Below are positions 63,587 to 64,000 of a DNA stretch of 64,000 bases, piece by piece. Each line of letters opens with the position of its first letter. Positions within the stretch are counted from its first letter, which is position 1. A program made the position numbers and the translations under genes. The notes below the pieces were generated by a model. The model had not been told where the DNA came from and did not search any database. It saw only the letters and a list, made by a program, of their open reading frames with translations. The DNA is from Bog-756 sp963718405 (GTDB lineage: Bacteria > Actinomycetota > Acidimicrobiia > Acidimicrobiales > RAAP-2), in NCBI GenBank assembly GCA_963718405.1, contig CAVQYZ010000001.1, positions 930,001 to 994,000 on the forward strand. Reading direction: 5' to 3'.

Positions 63587-64000
63587 TGGACGTCAGCCAT
63601 GAGGACCGGCGGGGTGTGGAGATGGGTGAGGGACGGGGACCGGCCCACCACGTCCTGGGCCATCTCGAGGGCATCAGCCAGAGTGGAGGCGGACCGGAAC
63701 CCCAGGCGGTGCACGGCCGGCCCGTCACCGCCGACGATGATGACCGCTCCCAGGTGCTGGAGAGCGTGGGCGCACCAGTACCACATGTAGAACGGATGAA
63801 CGCCGTGATACGCGTGGCCAGTGCGGTACAGGTGGATGTACCACGGGTCGGTGGCGAACGACTCTTCGAATCCTTCGGCCACTTCGACGGGATCGGTGGT
63901 CTCGGTCAGCACCTGCTCGAAGAAGTCGATGTAGCTGGGGTGGTGCACCGGGTTGAACTCCCACGGTGTGGGGTGGGACATGATCAGGACTCCGCCCTCG
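63583..64000 (-). CDS. LarA-type (nickel-dependent lactate racemase family) protein, 3' part
   Basis: The frame is open at the right edge: before MSHPTPWEFNPVHHPSYIDF it reads EGGVLI, so that Met is internal and the gene continues beyond the window. The visible 138 residues match the C-terminal region of LarA-like racemases: DPWYIHLYRTGHAYHGVHPF, YMWYWCAHALQHLGAVIIV and SASTLADALEMAQDVVGRSP. Family members bind a nickel-pincer nucleotide and racemise 2-hydroxyacids; the catalytic residues are in the missing part. Confidence 0.72.
   Translation of the reverse strand, partial: EGGVLIMSHPTPWEFNPVHHPSYIDFFEQVLTETTDPVEVAEGFEESFATDPWYIHLYRTGHAYHGVHPFYMWYWCAHALQHLGAVIIVGGDGPAVHRLGFRSASTLADALEMAQDVVGRSPSLTHLHTPPVLMADVQ

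Overview
This is a high-GC, gene-dense stretch of an actinobacterial chromosome. Several features point to Actinomycetota: the mec-cysO-cysM sulfur-carrier cysteine pathway next to an MBL hydrolase, rph and rdgB (the order seen at Rv1334-Rv1341 of Mycobacterium tuberculosis), an F420-type LLM oxidoreductase, a MurT/GatD lipid II amidation pair, GT87 and PIG-V-like mannosyltransferases, and frequent GTG starts with 4-base ATGA/GTGA overlaps. The class Acidimicrobiia is my guess from the mix of secreted and lipoprotein families; nothing here proves it.

Layout. 0-5 kb: start of a secreted phospholipase C-type phosphoesterase, a Tat-exported glycoside hydrolase with a carbohydrate-binding module, a branched-chain amino acid type solute-binding lipoprotein and a PhyH-type dioxygenase. 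5-7.4 kb: a YtrA-type GntR regulator with an ABC ATPase and permease. 7.4-12.5 kb: transsulfuration genes (cystathionine gamma-synthase-like and beta-synthase-like), an MFS transporter and a small exported protein. 12.6-17.5 kb: ssrA (tmRNA) and smpB, then mec-cysO-cysM-MBL-rph-rdgB. 17.6-25.7 kb: DUF4388 protein, methyltransferase, enoyl-CoA hydratase, L,D-transpeptidase, glnD, a small membrane protein and a glycosyltransferase. 25.7-28.2 kb: tRNA-Cys, two membrane proteins, a second PhyH-type dioxygenase and tRNA-Val.

28.5-47.1 kb is a cell-envelope glycosylation region: two GT87-type enzymes, a PIG-V-like enzyme, four tandem paralogues of a YfhO-type membrane protein (two on each strand, converging) and a further polytopic GT-C-like protein. 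A secreted RCC1-repeat protein, a subtilase N-terminal remnant and a beta-propeller fragment sit inside it. 47.3-57.4 kb holds a lipoprotein, small enzymes (thioesterase, peroxiredoxin, nitroreductase, LLM oxidoreductase), mscL, a TetR/MFS pair with a clear palindromic operator, an enoyl-CoA hydratase, a YqgE-family protein and an acetyltransferase. 57.4-64 kb holds a LysR regulator, a HAD-PlsC fusion, murT-gatD, a second PlsC and the 3' part of a LarA-type racemase gene.

A striking property of the sequence is the number of apparent single-base frameshifts (more than twenty). They hit conserved housekeeping genes such as cysM, glnD and murT while the protein signal continues in the next frame. 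I read most of them as uncorrected sequencing or assembly indels, not decay. For these genes I give the full span and state where the frame changes.
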